Below, piece by piece: positions 1 to 8,403 of a stretch of 24,242 nucleotides of DNA (position 1 is the first letter of the stretch; each line of letters starts with the position of its first letter). Both the position numbers and the translations under genes were made by a program. The notes beneath the pieces were generated by a model that was not told the origin of the DNA, made no database searches, and was given only the letters and a program-made list of their open reading frames with translations. Source of the DNA: a bacterium (lineage in GTDB: Bacteria > Bacillota > Bacilli > Lactobacillales > Streptococcaceae). Location: the NCBI GenBank assembly GCA_905221235.1, contig CAJNCJ010000022.1, forward strand, positions 1-24,242. Reading direction: 5' to 3'.

Positions 1-480
1 TCAGCATCAACAAGTGCATCAGAATCAGCAAGCACATCAGCTTCTGAGTCAGCATCAACAAGTGCGTCAGAATCAGCGTCAACAAGCGCATCTGAATCGG
101 CATCAACAAGTGCATCAGAATCAGCAAGCACAAGCGCATCTGAATCGGCATCAACAAGTGCATCAGAATCAGCAAGCACATCAGCTTCTGAGTCAGCATC
201 AACAAGTGCGTCAGAATCAGCAAGCACATCCGCTTCTGAATCGGCATCAACAAGCGCTTCTGAGTCAGCATCAACAAGTGCGTCAGAGTCAGCAAGCACA
301 AGCGCTTCTGAGTCAGTAAGCACAAGCGCTTCTGAGTCAGCAAGCACAAGCGCTTCTGAGTCAGCAAGCACAAGCGCTTCTGAATCAGCAAGTACAAGCG
401 CCTCTGAGTCAGCAAGTACATCCGCTTCTGAATCAGCATCAACCAGTGCATCAGAATCAGCAAGCACATCCGCTTCAACA
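1..480 (+). repeat. 24-bp tandem repeat encoding SASTSASE
   Basis: Twenty units of 24 bp. The peptide is almost invariant, but serine codons alternate among TCA, TCT, TCC, TCG, AGT and AGC, so the DNA units differ. Units 1-3 (1-72) recur almost exactly as units 7-9 (145-216), indicating a past 144-bp duplication. Such an array is prone to length change by recombination or slippage. Confidence 0.9.
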
Positions 481-852
481 AGTATGTCAGATCCGGATAG
501 TACTGATAAACCGAACTTTAGTTTGAGTGACAGTGCTTCGCAGTCAACAAGTCTAAGCGTGTCAATCTCAACATCGGTGTCTATGTCTATGTCGACTTCA
601 ACGAGTACGTCACTTTCAGGTTTAGCTTCTGATAGTGCCTCAACGTCAAGCTCACTTGTAGAATCAAACGTTGATCATTCGACTTCACATGTTGGAAATA
701 GTGCCGAATCGACAGCTAAGTCAAGACAGCAACTGCCAAATACAGGTACAGAAGCTTCCAAATCATCTGTAATCCTAGGAGCTTTGGCCGCTGTAACTGG
801 GCTAGGTTTGTTTGCAAAACGTCGTAAACGTGATGATGAAGAAGAAATGTAA
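1..852 (+). CDS. Serine-rich repeat LPXTG surface protein, C-terminal part (5' end outside window)
   Basis: The frame is open from base 1 to the TAA at 850-852. Bases 1-456 encode 19 consecutive copies of the octapeptide SASTSASE (24-bp period), with a single A-to-V change at codon GTA near 318. A degenerate unit ends at 480. A second Ser/Thr-rich section without that period follows (about 481-720). The sorting signal is LPNTG (733-747), a hydrophobic segment (about 763-816) and a basic tail KRRKR followed by acidic residues. Known family: sortase A links such proteins to peptidoglycan, and Ser-rich stalks are usually O-glycosylated and often exported by the accessory SecA2/SecY2 system. The ligand-binding N-terminus is not visible, so adhesin function is inferred. 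No accessory Sec or glycosyltransferase gene follows; the next gene is a housekeeping methyltransferase. Confidence 0.9.
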   Translation, partial: SASTSASESASTSASESASTSASESASTSASESASTSASESASTSASESASTSASESASTSASESASTSASESASTSASESASTSASESASTSASESASTSASESVSTSASESASTSASESASTSASESASTSASESASTSASESASTSASESASTSASTSMSDPDSTDKPNFSLSDSASQSTSLSVSISTSVSMSMSTSTSTSLSGLASDSASTSSSLVESNVDHSTSHVGNSAESTAKSRQQLPNTGTEASKSSVILGALAAVTGLGLFAKRRKRDDEEEM

Positions 853-927
853 ACAATCTGTTTATCTCATATTTGACTGGCAATAGATGATGTTCATCGA
901 GTTTGGACAAAAAAGGCTATAAAATCT

Positions 928-977
928 AAAAACGCATATTATCAAGCCTCAAAAACTTGATAGTATGCGTTTTATTG
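928..977 (+). terminator. Strong hairpin terminator after the surface protein gene
   Basis: An 18-bp stem (928-945 region paired with 956-973) contains a single G-U pair. A 9-base loop lies at 947-955, and TTTTATT follows. Because an A run precedes the stem, it could terminate transcription from either side. Confidence 0.8.
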
Positions 978-1307
978 TAGGAATATTTCCTTTTTGGGGC
1001 TGGTGAATTTTCCTAGTCTTGTATAGTGGATTGAACTTAGAATCCATAGCGTACCATTCGGGATTTCATATATTATATATTAGAGAGGATTAGTAGAAGA
1101 GTTGTTGATTATTATGTAGCATCTTATACTAAGCAAAAATCAGATAGCGGGATAAGAGTACAGTTGTGTATAGTTAGAAACGTTTGTCTGATCTTGTGTA
1201 GATAGGATTGATGTCATCAATAACAAATTAACGGGCAACCAATGTAGATATAGTGTGATTTTTTTATAAGGATGGAAAAAAGGGGGGAAATTTGATAAGA
1301 TAGGAAT
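974..1307. other. Gene-free intergenic stretch
   Basis: About 330 bp between the terminator hairpin and the methyltransferase gene. It is AT-rich and I see no credible coding frame. The only minus-strand open frame (1140-1331) has no ribosome site and runs into the methyltransferase start. A weak -10-like TATAGT lies at 1249-1254 without a good -35. The bases around 1021-1045 resemble a repeated intergenic sequence that I vaguely recall from mitis-group genomes, which I cannot confirm. Confidence 0.5.
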
Positions 1308-2261
1308 ATGGATTTTGAAAAAATTGAACAAGCTTATACTTATTTACTAGAGAATGTCCAAGTCATCCAAAGTGATTTGGCGACAAATTTTTATGACGCC
1401 CTGGTGGAGCAAAATAGCATCTATTTGGATGGTGAGACTGAGCTAAATCAGGTCAAAGACAACAATCATGCCCTTAAGCGTTTAGCGCTTCGCAAGGAAG
1501 AGTGGCTTAAGACCTACCAGTTTCTCTTGATGAAGGCTGGTCAGACAGAGCCCCTACAGGCCAATCACCAGTTTACACCAGATGCCATTGCTTTACTTTT
1601 GGTGTTTATTGTGGAAGAGTTGTTTAAAGAGGAGGAAATTACTATTCTCGAAATGGGTTCTGGGATGGGAATTTTGGGCGCTACTTTCTTGACCTCGCTT
1701 GATAAAAAGGTGGATTACTTGGGAATGGAAGTTGATGATTTGCTGATTGATTTGGCGGCTAGTATGGCAGATGTGATTGGTTTGCAGGCTGGCTTTGTTC
1801 AAGGAGATGCTGTTCGTCCACAAATGCTCAAAGAAAGCGATGTGGTCATCAGTGACTTGCCTGTTGGCTATTATCCTGATGACGCAGTTGCGTCACGCCA
1901 TCAAGTTGCTTCTAGACAAGAACATACCTACGCCCACCACTTGCTCATGGAACAAGGACTTAAGTATCTCAAATCAGATGGCTACGCTATTTTTCTAGCT
2001 CCGAGTGATTTGTTGACCAGTCCTCAAAGTGATTTGTTGAAAGGGTGGTTGAAAGAAGAAGCAAGTCTGGTTGCCATGATCAGTCTGCCTGAAAATCTCT
2101 TTGCCAATGCTAAACAATCCAAGACGATTTTTATCTTACAGAAGAAAAGTGAAACAGCAGTAGATCCTTTTGTTTATCCGCTTGCTAGCTTGCAAGATGC
2201 AAGTGTTTTAATGAAATTTAAAGAAAATTTTCAAAAATGGACTCAAGGTACTGAAATATAA
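1308..2261 (+). CDS. Class I SAM-dependent methyltransferase, YtxK-like
   Basis: 317 aa. The N-terminal third (about 1-90) is helical. The SAM-binding motif I is ILEMGSGMG (113-121), and the acidic residue ending strand 2 is in GMEVDD (139-144). The catalytic-loop position reads DLPVGYYP (183-190), which resembles the NPPY/DPPY loop of N6-adenine or glutamine methyltransferases but lacks the second proline. The substrate is unknown. In Bacillus subtilis and streptococci this family lies directly upstream of ackA, as here. The start has only a distant GGGGGG tract (about 1282-1287), so translation initiation looks weak. The ackA promoter is embedded in its last codons. In S. pneumoniae, as I remember, the comG pilin operon precedes this gene; here it does not. 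Confidence 0.85.
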   Translation: MDFEKIEQAYTYLLENVQVIQSDLATNFYDALVEQNSIYLDGETELNQVKDNNHALKRLALRKEEWLKTYQFLLMKAGQTEPLQANHQFTPDAIALLLVFIVEELFKEEEITILEMGSGMGILGATFLTSLDKKVDYLGMEVDDLLIDLAASMADVIGLQAGFVQGDAVRPQMLKESDVVISDLPVGYYPDDAVASRHQVASRQEHTYAHHLLMEQGLKYLKSDGYAIFLAPSDLLTSPQSDLLKGWLKEEASLVAMISLPENLFANAKQSKTIFILQKKSETAVDPFVYPLASLQDASVLMKFKENFQKWTQGTEI

Positions 2262-2279
2262 AATAGATTTTGTTATAAT
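2251..2279 (+). promoter_or_regulatory. ackA promoter
   Basis: Extended -10 TGTTATAAT (2271-2279) with a -35-like CTGAAA (2251-2256) and a 17-bp spacer. It overlaps the end of the methyltransferase gene and lies about 30 bp before the ackA start. Confidence 0.7.
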
Positions 2280-2311
2280 AGATGAAAACGCTTAAAAAGA
2301 GGTATCATGTT

Positions 2312-3502
2312 ATGACAAAAACAATTGCAATCAATGCGGGAAGTTCAAGTTTGAAATGGCAATTATACTTAATGCCAGAAGAAAAAGTATTGGCGAAAGG
2401 TTTGATTGAACGTATCGGTTTGAAAGATTCAATTTCAACTGTTAAATTTGATGGTCGTTCTGAACAACAAATTTTGGATATCGAAAATCATACACAAGCC
2501 GTTAAAATCTTATTGGATGACTTGATTCGTTTCGATATTATCAAGGCTTACGATGAGATTACAGGTGTTGGCCACCGTGTTGTGGCAGGTGGAGAATATT
2601 TCAAAGAATCAACAGTTGTTGAAGGGGATGTTTTAGAAAAAGTTGAAGAGTTGAGCTTGTTGGCTCCTCTCCACAATCCAGCCAATGCAGCAGGTGTTCG
2701 TGCCTTTAAGGAATTGTTGCCAGACATTACCAGTGTAGTTGTTTTTGATACTTCATTCCACACAAGTATGCCAGAGAAAGCTTACCGCTACCCTCTACCA
2801 ACAAAATACTACACAGAAAACAAGGTTCGTAAATACGGTGCCCACGGTACAAGTCACCAGTTTGTAGCAGGAGAAGCTGCAAAACTCTTGGGACGTCCAT
2901 TAGAAGACTTGAAATTGATCACTTGCCATATCGGTAATGGTGCTTCTATTACAGCTGTTAAGGGCGGTCAATCTGTGGATACTTCAATGGGATTCACTCC
3001 ACTTGGTGGTGTGATGATGGGTACTCGTACAGGAGATATTGACCCGGCTATCATTCCTTACCTAATGCAATATACAGAGGACTTTAACACGCCTGAAGAC
3101 ATTAGTCGCGTCCTTAACCGTGAATCAGGGCTTATGGGTGTTTCAGGCAAATCTAGTGATATGCGCGATGTGATTGCTGCTATGGAAGAAGGGGACCACG
3201 ATGCCACTTTGGCCTATGAAATGTATGTTGATCGCATTCAAAAACATATCGGTCAATATCTTGCAGTTCTAAACGGGGCAGATGCTATTATTTTTACGGC
3301 AGGTATCGGAGAAAATGCAGCTGTTGTACGTAAGGATGTTATCTCAGGAATTTCTTGGTTTGGTTGTGATGTTGATGATGAGAAGAACGTCTTTGGCGTG
3401 ACAGGAGACATTTCAACAGAGGCAGCTAAAATCCGTGTCTTGGTTATTCCAACAGATGAAGAATTAGTTATTGCCCGTGACGTTGAACGCTTGAAAAAAT
3501 AA
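2312..3502 (+). CDS. ackA: Acetate kinase
   Basis: 396 aa, the usual length. It converts acetyl phosphate and ADP to acetate and ATP in the cytoplasm, the energy-yielding end of the pyruvate oxidase/phosphotransacetylase route. Conserved ASKHA-fold motifs are visible: INAGSSSLK (7-15), GHRVVAGG with R89, VVFDTSFH with D146, AHGTSH with H178, HIGNG (206-210) and GTRTGDIDP with R239. I chose the ATG at 2312 because AAGAGGT (about 2296-2302) is correctly spaced before it. The in-frame ATG at 2282 would add ten residues, has no ribosome site and lies almost at the transcription start of the extended -10 promoter. A terminator follows. Confidence 0.97.
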   Translation: MTKTIAINAGSSSLKWQLYLMPEEKVLAKGLIERIGLKDSISTVKFDGRSEQQILDIENHTQAVKILLDDLIRFDIIKAYDEITGVGHRVVAGGEYFKESTVVEGDVLEKVEELSLLAPLHNPANAAGVRAFKELLPDITSVVVFDTSFHTSMPEKAYRYPLPTKYYTENKVRKYGAHGTSHQFVAGEAAKLLGRPLEDLKLITCHIGNGASITAVKGGQSVDTSMGFTPLGGVMMGTRTGDIDPAIIPYLMQYTEDFNTPEDISRVLNRESGLMGVSGKSSDMRDVIAAMEEGDHDATLAYEMYVDRIQKHIGQYLAVLNGADAIIFTAGIGENAAVVRKDVISGISWFGCDVDDEKNVFGVTGDISTEAAKIRVLVIPTDEELVIARDVERLKK

Positions 3503-3528
3503 CTAAAATTAGAAAAAATATTCCGTAC

Positions 3529-3565
3529 AAGGAGTTGGAAAAGTGATTTTTCCAGCTTCTTTTTC
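3529..3565 (+). terminator. ackA terminator
   Basis: GGAGTTGGAAAA (3531-3542) pairs with TTTTCCAGCTTC (3548-3559), with two G-U pairs, followed by a T run at 3560-3564. Confidence 0.8.
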
Positions 3566-3594
3566 TGATGAAATTGCCCAAAACCTTGCTATGA

Positions 3595-3622
3595 TTGGCT
3601 TTTTTGAAAAATATGGTATAAT
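3595..3622 (+). promoter_or_regulatory. rnpA-yidC-jag promoter
   Basis: Extended -10 TGGTATAAT (3614-3622) with a -35-like TTGGCT (3595-3600), spacer 16 bp. It lies about 30 bp before the rnpA start. Confidence 0.7.
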
Positions 3623-3651
3623 AGTAGTAATTTAATAGATGGAGTTGAGTT

Positions 3652-4023
3652 TTGAAGAAAAACTTTCGTGTAAAAAGAGAGAAAGATTTTAAGGCGATTT
3701 TCAAGGAAGGAACAAGTTTTGCTAATCGCAAATTTGTTGTCTACCAATTAGAAAATCAGAAAAACCATTTTCGAGTAGGTCTATCAGTTAGCAAAAAACT
3801 GGGGAATGCCGTCACTAGAAATCAAATCAAGCGACGAATCCGACATATTATCCAGAATGCAAAAGGGAGTCTGGTAAAAGATGTCGACTTTGTTGTCATT
3901 GCTCGAAAAGGGGTCGAAACCTTGGAATACGCAGAGATGGAGAAAAATCTACTCCACGTATTAAAATTATCAAAGATTTACCAGGAAGGAAATGGGAGTG
4001 AAAAAGAAACTACAGTTGACTAG
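3652..4023 (+). CDS. rnpA: Ribonuclease P protein component
   Basis: 123 aa. This is the basic protein subunit that binds RNase P RNA and helps it cleave the 5' leader from pre-tRNA. The family signature is present: [15 protein letters not shown], then RNQIKRRIR at 56-64 (the RNR motif). The start codon is TTG, supported by ATGGAG (3639-3644) seven bases upstream and by the conserved LKKNFRVK start of streptococcal homologues. It overlaps yidC by 26 bases, suggesting translational coupling. In many bacteria rpmH precedes it near oriC; here ackA does, as in pneumococcus. Confidence 0.97.
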   Translation: MKKNFRVKREKDFKAIFKEGTSFANRKFVVYQLENQKNHFRVGLSVSKKLGNAVTRNQIKRRIRHIIQNAKGSLVKDVDFVVIARKGVETLEYAEMEKNLLHVLKLSKIYQEGNGSEKETTVD

Positions 4024-4822
4024 TTTGCTAGGTCTATCTCTATTTATCATGACAGCCTGTGCGACAAATGGGACAACTAGCGATATTACGGCAGATTCGA
4101 CTGATTTTTGGAGTAAATTTGTTTACTTCTTTGCAGAAGTCATTCGCTTTTTATCGTTTGATATCAGTATCGGAGTGGGGATTATTCTCTTTACAATCTT
4201 GATTCGTACAGTGCTCTTGCCAGTCTTTCAAGTGCAAATGGTGGCATCCAGAAAAATGCAGGAAGCTCAACCACGCATTAAGGCGCTGCGAGAACAATAT
4301 CCGGGTCGAGATATGGAAAGCAGAACCAAGCTAGAGCAGGAAATGCGTAAAGTCTTTAAAGAAATGGTTGTCAGACAGTCAGATTCTCTTTGGCCGATTT
4401 TAATTCAGATGCCGCTTATCTTGGCCTTGTTCCAAGCCCTATCAAGGGTTGACTTTTTGAAGACAGGTCATTTCTTATGGATTAACCTTGGTGATGTGGA
4501 TACAACATTTGTGCTTCCGATTTTAGCAGCAGTATTCACCTTTTTAAGTACTTGGTTGTCCAATAAAGCCTTGTCTGAGCGTAACGGAGCTACGACTGCG
4601 ATGATGTACGGAATTCCAGTCTTAATCTTTATCTTTGGGGTTTATGCTCCGAGCGGAGTCGCTCTCTACTGGGCAGTGTCCAATGCTTATCAAGTTTTGC
4701 AAACCTATTTCTTGAACAATCCATTCAAGATTATCGCAGAGCGCGAGGCCGTAGTACAGGCACAGAAAGATTTGGAAAATAGAAAAAGAAAAGCCAAGAA
4801 AAAGGCTCAGAAAACGAAATAA
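3998..4822 (+). CDS. yidC: YidC/Oxa1 membrane insertase, lipoprotein form
   Basis: 274 aa from GTG at 3998. It inserts and folds membrane proteins alone or with SecYEG. It has a lipoprotein-type signal with MTAC and lipidated Cys21. Hydrophobic segments follow around 53-78 (containing the conserved hydrophilic-groove Arg in ILIRTVLLP), 135-152, 170-190 and 205-230. The C-terminal tail is strongly basic ([11 protein letters not shown]), as in ribosome-binding YidC2-like insertases. An in-frame ATG at 3992 is only one base from the AGGAAGGA ribosome site (3983-3990), whereas GTG is seven bases away, so GTG is preferred. The gene starts inside rnpA and is followed by jag after 17 bp. Streptococci usually have two yidC paralogues; this is the rnpA-linked one. 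Confidence 0.93.
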   Translation: MKKKLQLTSLLGLSLFIMTACATNGTTSDITADSTDFWSKFVYFFAEVIRFLSFDISIGVGIILFTILIRTVLLPVFQVQMVASRKMQEAQPRIKALREQYPGRDMESRTKLEQEMRKVFKEMVVRQSDSLWPILIQMPLILALFQALSRVDFLKTGHFLWINLGDVDTTFVLPILAAVFTFLSTWLSNKALSERNGATTAMMYGIPVLIFIFGVYAPSGVALYWAVSNAYQVLQTYFLNNPFKIIAEREAVVQAQKDLENRKRKAKKKAQKTK

Positions 4823-4839
4823 TAAGGAGGAATCTGGTA

Positions 4840-5829
4840 ATGGTAGTATTTACAGGTTCAACTGTTGAAGAAGCAATCCAGAAAGGATTGAAAGAATTAG
4901 ATATTCCAAGAATGAAGGCTCATATCAAAGTCATTTCTCGTGAGAAAAAAGGGTTTCTTGGCTTATTTGGTAAAAAACCAGCCCAAGTGGATATCGATGC
5001 TATTAGTGAAACGACAGTTGTAAAAGCAAACCAACAAGCTGTAAAGGGAGTTCCAAAGCAAATTAATGATTTGAATGAGCCTGTTAAAACAGTCAGTGAA
5101 GCAACGGTTGATTTGGGTCATGTTGTAGAGGCAATTAAAAAGATTGAAGAGGGAGGCCAAGGTATTTCTGATGAAGTCAAGGCTGAAATCTTAAAACATG
5201 AAAGACATGCCAGCACTATCTTAGAAGAAACTGGTCACATTGAGATTTTAAATGAATTACAACTTGAAGAAACTGACCTCGAAGAAGTAGTAGAAACTCC
5301 TAATATTGAAATCCAAGCTGAGCAAACTGAAAGTCAAGAACTAGAAGACTTGGGCTTGAAAGTTGAACCGAGCTTTGACATTGAACAAGTAGCTACGGAA
5401 GTAACGACTTATGTTCAAACGATTATTGATGACATGGATGTTGAGGCCACACTTTCAAATGATTATAACCGTCGTAGTATCAATTTGCAAATTGATACTA
5501 ACGAACCAGGTCGTATTATCGGCTACCATGGTAAAGTCTTGAAGGCCTTGCAACTGTTGGCTCAAAATTATCTTTATAATCGCTATTCAAGAACCTTCTA
5601 CATTACAATCAATGTCAATGATTATGTCGAACACCGTGCAGAAGTCTTGCAGACCTATGCGCAAAAATTGGCGACTCGTGTTTTAGAAGAAGGTCGCAGC
5701 CATCAAACAGATCCAATGTCAAATAGCGAACGTAAGATTATCCATCGTATTATTTCACGTATGGATGGTGTGACTAGTTACTCTGAGGGTGACGAGCCAA
5801 ATCGCTATGTCGTTGTAGATACAGAATAA
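4840..5829 (+). CDS. khpB: Jag/KhpB/EloR RNA-binding protein
   Basis: 329 aa. The N-terminal Jag domain covers about 1-52 (VVFTGSTVEEAI; KKGFLGLFGKKPAQVDI). A long acidic, low-complexity linker follows (about 55-180). The KH domain has its GxxG loop as GYHG (228-231), and a C-terminal R3H-type domain contains SERKIIHRII. In S. pneumoniae the protein (EloR) binds RNA with KhpA and controls cell elongation, and StkP phosphorylates a linker threonine, Thr89. A threonine occupies exactly residue 89 here (SEATVDLG). AGGAGG precedes the ATG at a good distance. Co-transcription with yidC is likely, with a terminator immediately after. Confidence 0.94.
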   Translation: MVVFTGSTVEEAIQKGLKELDIPRMKAHIKVISREKKGFLGLFGKKPAQVDIDAISETTVVKANQQAVKGVPKQINDLNEPVKTVSEATVDLGHVVEAIKKIEEGGQGISDEVKAEILKHERHASTILEETGHIEILNELQLEETDLEEVVETPNIEIQAEQTESQELEDLGLKVEPSFDIEQVATEVTTYVQTIIDDMDVEATLSNDYNRRSINLQIDTNEPGRIIGYHGKVLKALQLLAQNYLYNRYSRTFYITINVNDYVEHRAEVLQTYAQKLATRVLEEGRSHQTDPMSNSERKIIHRIISRMDGVTSYSEGDEPNRYVVVDTE

Positions 5830-5831
5830 GT

Positions 5832-5856
5832 AAAATCAGGTTTATCCTGATTTTTT
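5832..5856 (+). terminator. jag terminator
   Basis: AAAATCAGG (5832-5840) pairs with CCTGATTTT (5846-5854) around a 5-base loop and runs into a T tract. Confidence 0.85.
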
Positions 5857-5879
5857 GCTAGCTAGAGGAGGTTGAACGG

Positions 5880-6503
5880 ATGTTGAATAAGATAAGAGAT
5901 TATTTAGACTTTGCTGGTTTGCAGTATCGTAATCCGGATAAGTCTGGAGATGAGCGAGAGAAGATGCTGGAATTGCGCCACAAAGGTCAAGAGGCACGAA
6001 AGGCTTTTACAGAACTGGCTAAAGCCTTTCAAGCAAGCCATCCAGAATGGCAACTTCAACAGACTAGCCAGTGGATGAATCAGGCGCAACGTTTACGACC
6101 ACATTTTTGGGTTTATCTACAGAGAGACGGACAAGTGACAGAACCTATGATGGCTCTTCGTTTGTATGGAAGCTCTTCTAATTTTGGAGTTTCACTTGAA
6201 GTTAGTTTTATCGAACGTAAGAGGGATGAGCAAACTCTAGGCAAGCAGGCCAAAGTTTTAGAAATTCCAACCGTTGAAGGGATTTATTATCTAGCCTACT
6301 CTGATGGTCAAAGTCAACGGTGGGAGGCGAACGAAGAAAATCGTCGTACTTTATGTGAGAAGGTGAGAAGTCAGGAAGTTCGCAAAGTTTTAGTGAAGGC
6401 AGATGTTTCTGTGACAGATAATTCATCTGAAGAAGAAATCGTGGAAAATTTACTGAAATCTTATGATAAAATTCTTCCGTTTTATCTAGCTACGAGAAAA
6501 TAA
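5880..6503 (+). CDS. Conserved hypothetical protein, possibly HI_0552 family
   Basis: 207 aa, soluble, with no signal peptide or membrane segment. The N-terminus is helical and charged (about 1-60), followed by a mixed alpha/beta part with WVYLQRDGQV, LRLYGSSSNFGVSLEVSFIER and GIYYLAYSDG. I recognise a homologue at the same place in S. pneumoniae but no characterised function. It may belong to the HI_0552 family, whose old label as a glucose-6-phosphate dehydrogenase is doubtful; that assignment is from memory. AGAGGAGG (about 5864-5871) precedes the ATG well. The jag terminator lies just upstream and I see no clear promoter between them, so read-through may be its source of expression. Confidence 0.8.
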   Translation: MLNKIRDYLDFAGLQYRNPDKSGDEREKMLELRHKGQEARKAFTELAKAFQASHPEWQLQQTSQWMNQAQRLRPHFWVYLQRDGQVTEPMMALRLYGSSSNFGVSLEVSFIERKRDEQTLGKQAKVLEIPTVEGIYYLAYSDGQSQRWEANEENRRTLCEKVRSQEVRKVLVKADVSVTDNSSEEEIVENLLKSYDKILPFYLATRK

Positions 6504-6530
6504 GATAATCATTAAAATATTATAAATCAT

Positions 6531-6575
6531 ACAGTCCAAGAGTGAACAGTCCGATGTGTAATTCTTGGTCTTTTT
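6531..6575 (+). promoter_or_regulatory. Probable UlaR operator upstream of ulaA
   Basis: This 45-bp element is repeated without gaps before ulaG (13060-13104), 34 of 45 bases identical. Shared blocks are ACAGTCCAA, TGAACA, TGTGT and TTCTTGGTCTTTTT. Its core AACAGTCCGATGTGTA resembles the UlaR site reported upstream of pneumococcal ula, as I recall it. It ends at the -35 position, the place expected for an activator site. CCAAGA and TCTTGG before the T run could also form a terminator for the preceding gene. Confidence 0.75.
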
Positions 6576-6599
6576 GTTTGCGTTTTCAAAATATATAAT
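6571..6599 (+). promoter_or_regulatory. ulaA promoter
   Basis: A perfect -10 TATAAT (6594-6599), with only TTTTTG (6571-6576) at the -35 position. A poor -35 fits an activator-dependent promoter. Confidence 0.65.
6575..6588 (+). promoter_or_regulatory. cre-like site in the ulaA promoter
   Basis: TGTTTGCGTTTTCA fits most of the catabolite-responsive consensus (TG...CG.T..CA) but has TT where AA is usual. It lies between the -35 and -10 positions, where bound CcpA would repress. The call is tentative. Confidence 0.45.
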
Positions 6600-6633
6600 A
6601 AAACTACAAAAACAATTCAAAAGGAGAACAATT

Positions 6634-8091
6634 ATGGAAGTCATTTCAAGTGTTCTAAATTGGTTTTCTAGCAATATTTTGCAGAATCCCGCATTTTTCG
6701 TAGGTTTATTGGTGTTGGTAGGATACGCACTTTTGAAAAAACCTGCCCATGACGTTTTCTCAGGGTTTGTTAAAGCAACAGTAGGGTATATGTTGCTCAA
6801 CGTGGGTGCGGGTGGTTTGGTTACAACCTTCCGTCCGATCTTAGCAGCCCTTAACTACAAATTCCAAATTGGTGCAGCGGTTATCGACCCTTACTTTGGA
6901 CTTGCTGCAGCAAACAACAAAATTGCAGCAGAGTTTCCAGATTTTGTTGGAACTGCAACTACAGCCCTATTGATTGGTTTCGGAATAAATATCTTGCTCG
7001 TAGCTCTTCGCAAGATTACGAAGGTAAGAACCCTCTTTATTACTGGTCACATCATGGTACAACAAGCTGCAACAGTATCTCTTATGGTTCTATTCTTAGT
7101 ACCACAATTGCGCAATGCTTACGGTACAGCAGCGATTGGTATCATCTGTGGACTTTACTGGGCAGTTAGTTCAAATATGACTGTTGAGGCAACTCAACGC
7201 TTGACTGGTGGCGGCGGATTTGCGATTGGTCACCAACAGCAATTTGCAATCTGGTTTGTAGATAAAGTAGCAGGACGCTTTGGTAAGAAAGAAGAAAGTT
7301 TAGACAATCTTAAATTACCTAAGTTCCTCTCAATCTTCCACGATACAGTTGTTGCATCTGCTACCTTGATGCTCGTATTCTTCGGAGCCATTCTTTTAAT
7401 CTTGGGTCCAGACATTATGTCTAATAAAGAAGTCATCACTTCAGGAACTCTATTCAATCCTGCTAAACAAGATTTCTTTATGTACATTATCCAAACAGCC
7501 TTTACCTTCTCAGTTTACTTGTTCGTTTTGATGCAAGGTGTCCGCATGTTCGTATCTGAGTTGACAAACGCCTTCCAAGGTATTTCAAACAAATTGTTGC
7601 CAGGTTCATTCCCAGCGGTTGACGTTGCAGCTTCTTATGGATTTGGTTCTCCAAACGCTGTCTTGTCAGGATTTGCCTTTGGTTTGATTGGTCAATTGAT
7701 CACAATTGTCTTGCTTATCGTCTTTAAAAATCCGATTCTTATTATTACAGGATTTGTACCAGTGTTCTTTGACAATGCAGCCATTGCGGTCTACGCTGAT
7801 AAACGCGGCGGATGGAAAGCGGCTGTTATCCTATCCTTCATCTCAGGTGTTCTCCAAGTTGCTTTAGGAGCTCTCTGTGTAGCTCTTCTTGATTTAGCAT
7901 CTTATGGTGGTTACCATGGAAATATCGACTTTGAATTCCCATGGCTTGGATTTGGATATATTTTCAAATACCTTGGTATTGTTGGTTATGTACTTGTGTG
8001 TCTCTTCTTGCTTGTTATTCCTCAACTTCAATTTGCCAAAGCAAAAGATAAAGAGAAATATTACAACGGTGAAGTTCAAGAAGAAGCTTAG
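6634..8091 (+). CDS. ulaA: PTS ascorbate transporter subunit IIC
   Basis: 485 aa, strongly hydrophobic with about ten to twelve membrane segments. It is the membrane channel of the L-ascorbate phosphotransferase system, which imports ascorbate and phosphorylates it to L-ascorbate-6-phosphate together with UlaB and UlaC. Typical UlaA stretches are visible, including GYMLLNVGAGGLV and the GSPNAVLSGFAFGLIGQ region. The ATG at 6634 follows AAAAGGAGAA. An upstream in-frame ATG at 6565 would add 23 residues, but it lies inside the operator/promoter and lacks a ribosome site. This is the first gene of ulaABCDEF. Confidence 0.95.
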   Translation: MEVISSVLNWFSSNILQNPAFFVGLLVLVGYALLKKPAHDVFSGFVKATVGYMLLNVGAGGLVTTFRPILAALNYKFQIGAAVIDPYFGLAAANNKIAAEFPDFVGTATTALLIGFGINILLVALRKITKVRTLFITGHIMVQQAATVSLMVLFLVPQLRNAYGTAAIGIICGLYWAVSSNMTVEATQRLTGGGGFAIGHQQQFAIWFVDKVAGRFGKKEESLDNLKLPKFLSIFHDTVVASATLMLVFFGAILLILGPDIMSNKEVITSGTLFNPAKQDFFMYIIQTAFTFSVYLFVLMQGVRMFVSELTNAFQGISNKLLPGSFPAVDVAASYGFGSPNAVLSGFAFGLIGQLITIVLLIVFKNPILIITGFVPVFFDNAAIAVYADKRGGWKAAVILSFISGVLQVALGALCVALLDLASYGGYHGNIDFEFPWLGFGYIFKYLGIVGYVLVCLFLLVIPQLQFAKAKDKEKYYNGEVQEEA

Positions 8092-8114
8092 TATCTAGAA
8101 AAAGGAGAAATAAA

Positions 8115-8396
8115 ATGGTTAAAGTATTAGCAGCGTGCGGAAATGGAATGGGTTCATCAATGGTTATCAAGATGAAGGTTGAAAATGCTCTCCGTAAGCT
8201 TAATCAAACAGATTTTACAGTCAATTCATGCAGTGTCGGTGAAGCTAAAGGTTTAGCAGCAGGATATGACATCGTAATCGCTTCTCTTCATTTGATCCAA
8301 GAATTGGAAGGGCGAACTAATGGGAAGTTAATTGGGCTTGACAACTTGATGGATGATAAAGAAATCACTGAAAAACTCAGTCAAGCACTACAGTAA
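8115..8396 (+). CDS. ulaB: PTS ascorbate transporter subunit IIB
   Basis: 93 aa, the usual length for a free-standing IIB. It accepts phosphate from IIA on a cysteine and passes it to ascorbate in the IIC pocket. The phosphorylation loop ACGNGMGSS lies at the N-terminus with Cys8 as the phosphocysteine. A good AAAGGAG site is present 23 bp after ulaA. A hairpin separates it from ulaC. Confidence 0.95.
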   Translation: MVKVLAACGNGMGSSMVIKMKVENALRKLNQTDFTVNSCSVGEAKGLAAGYDIVIASLHLIQELEGRTNGKLIGLDNLMDDKEITEKLSQALQ

Positions 8397-8403
8397 AAGG
8401 TTG

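Noticed and set aside
14..319. Open frame rich in Gln and His overlapping the repeats
   Set aside because: It is a shifted reading of the SASTSASE repeat array; the true frame is open from base 1 to the LPNTG end.
1..480. Regular repeats as a CRISPR array
   Set aside because: The units are contiguous 24-bp coding repeats without spacers, in one open frame.
1140..1331. Minus-strand 63-aa open frame
   Set aside because: It has no ribosome site or recognisable domain and overlaps the start of the methyltransferase gene.
6565..6633. Longer N-terminus for UlaA
   Set aside because: It would start inside the operator/promoter without a ribosome site; ATG 6634 has AAAAGGAG at proper spacing.
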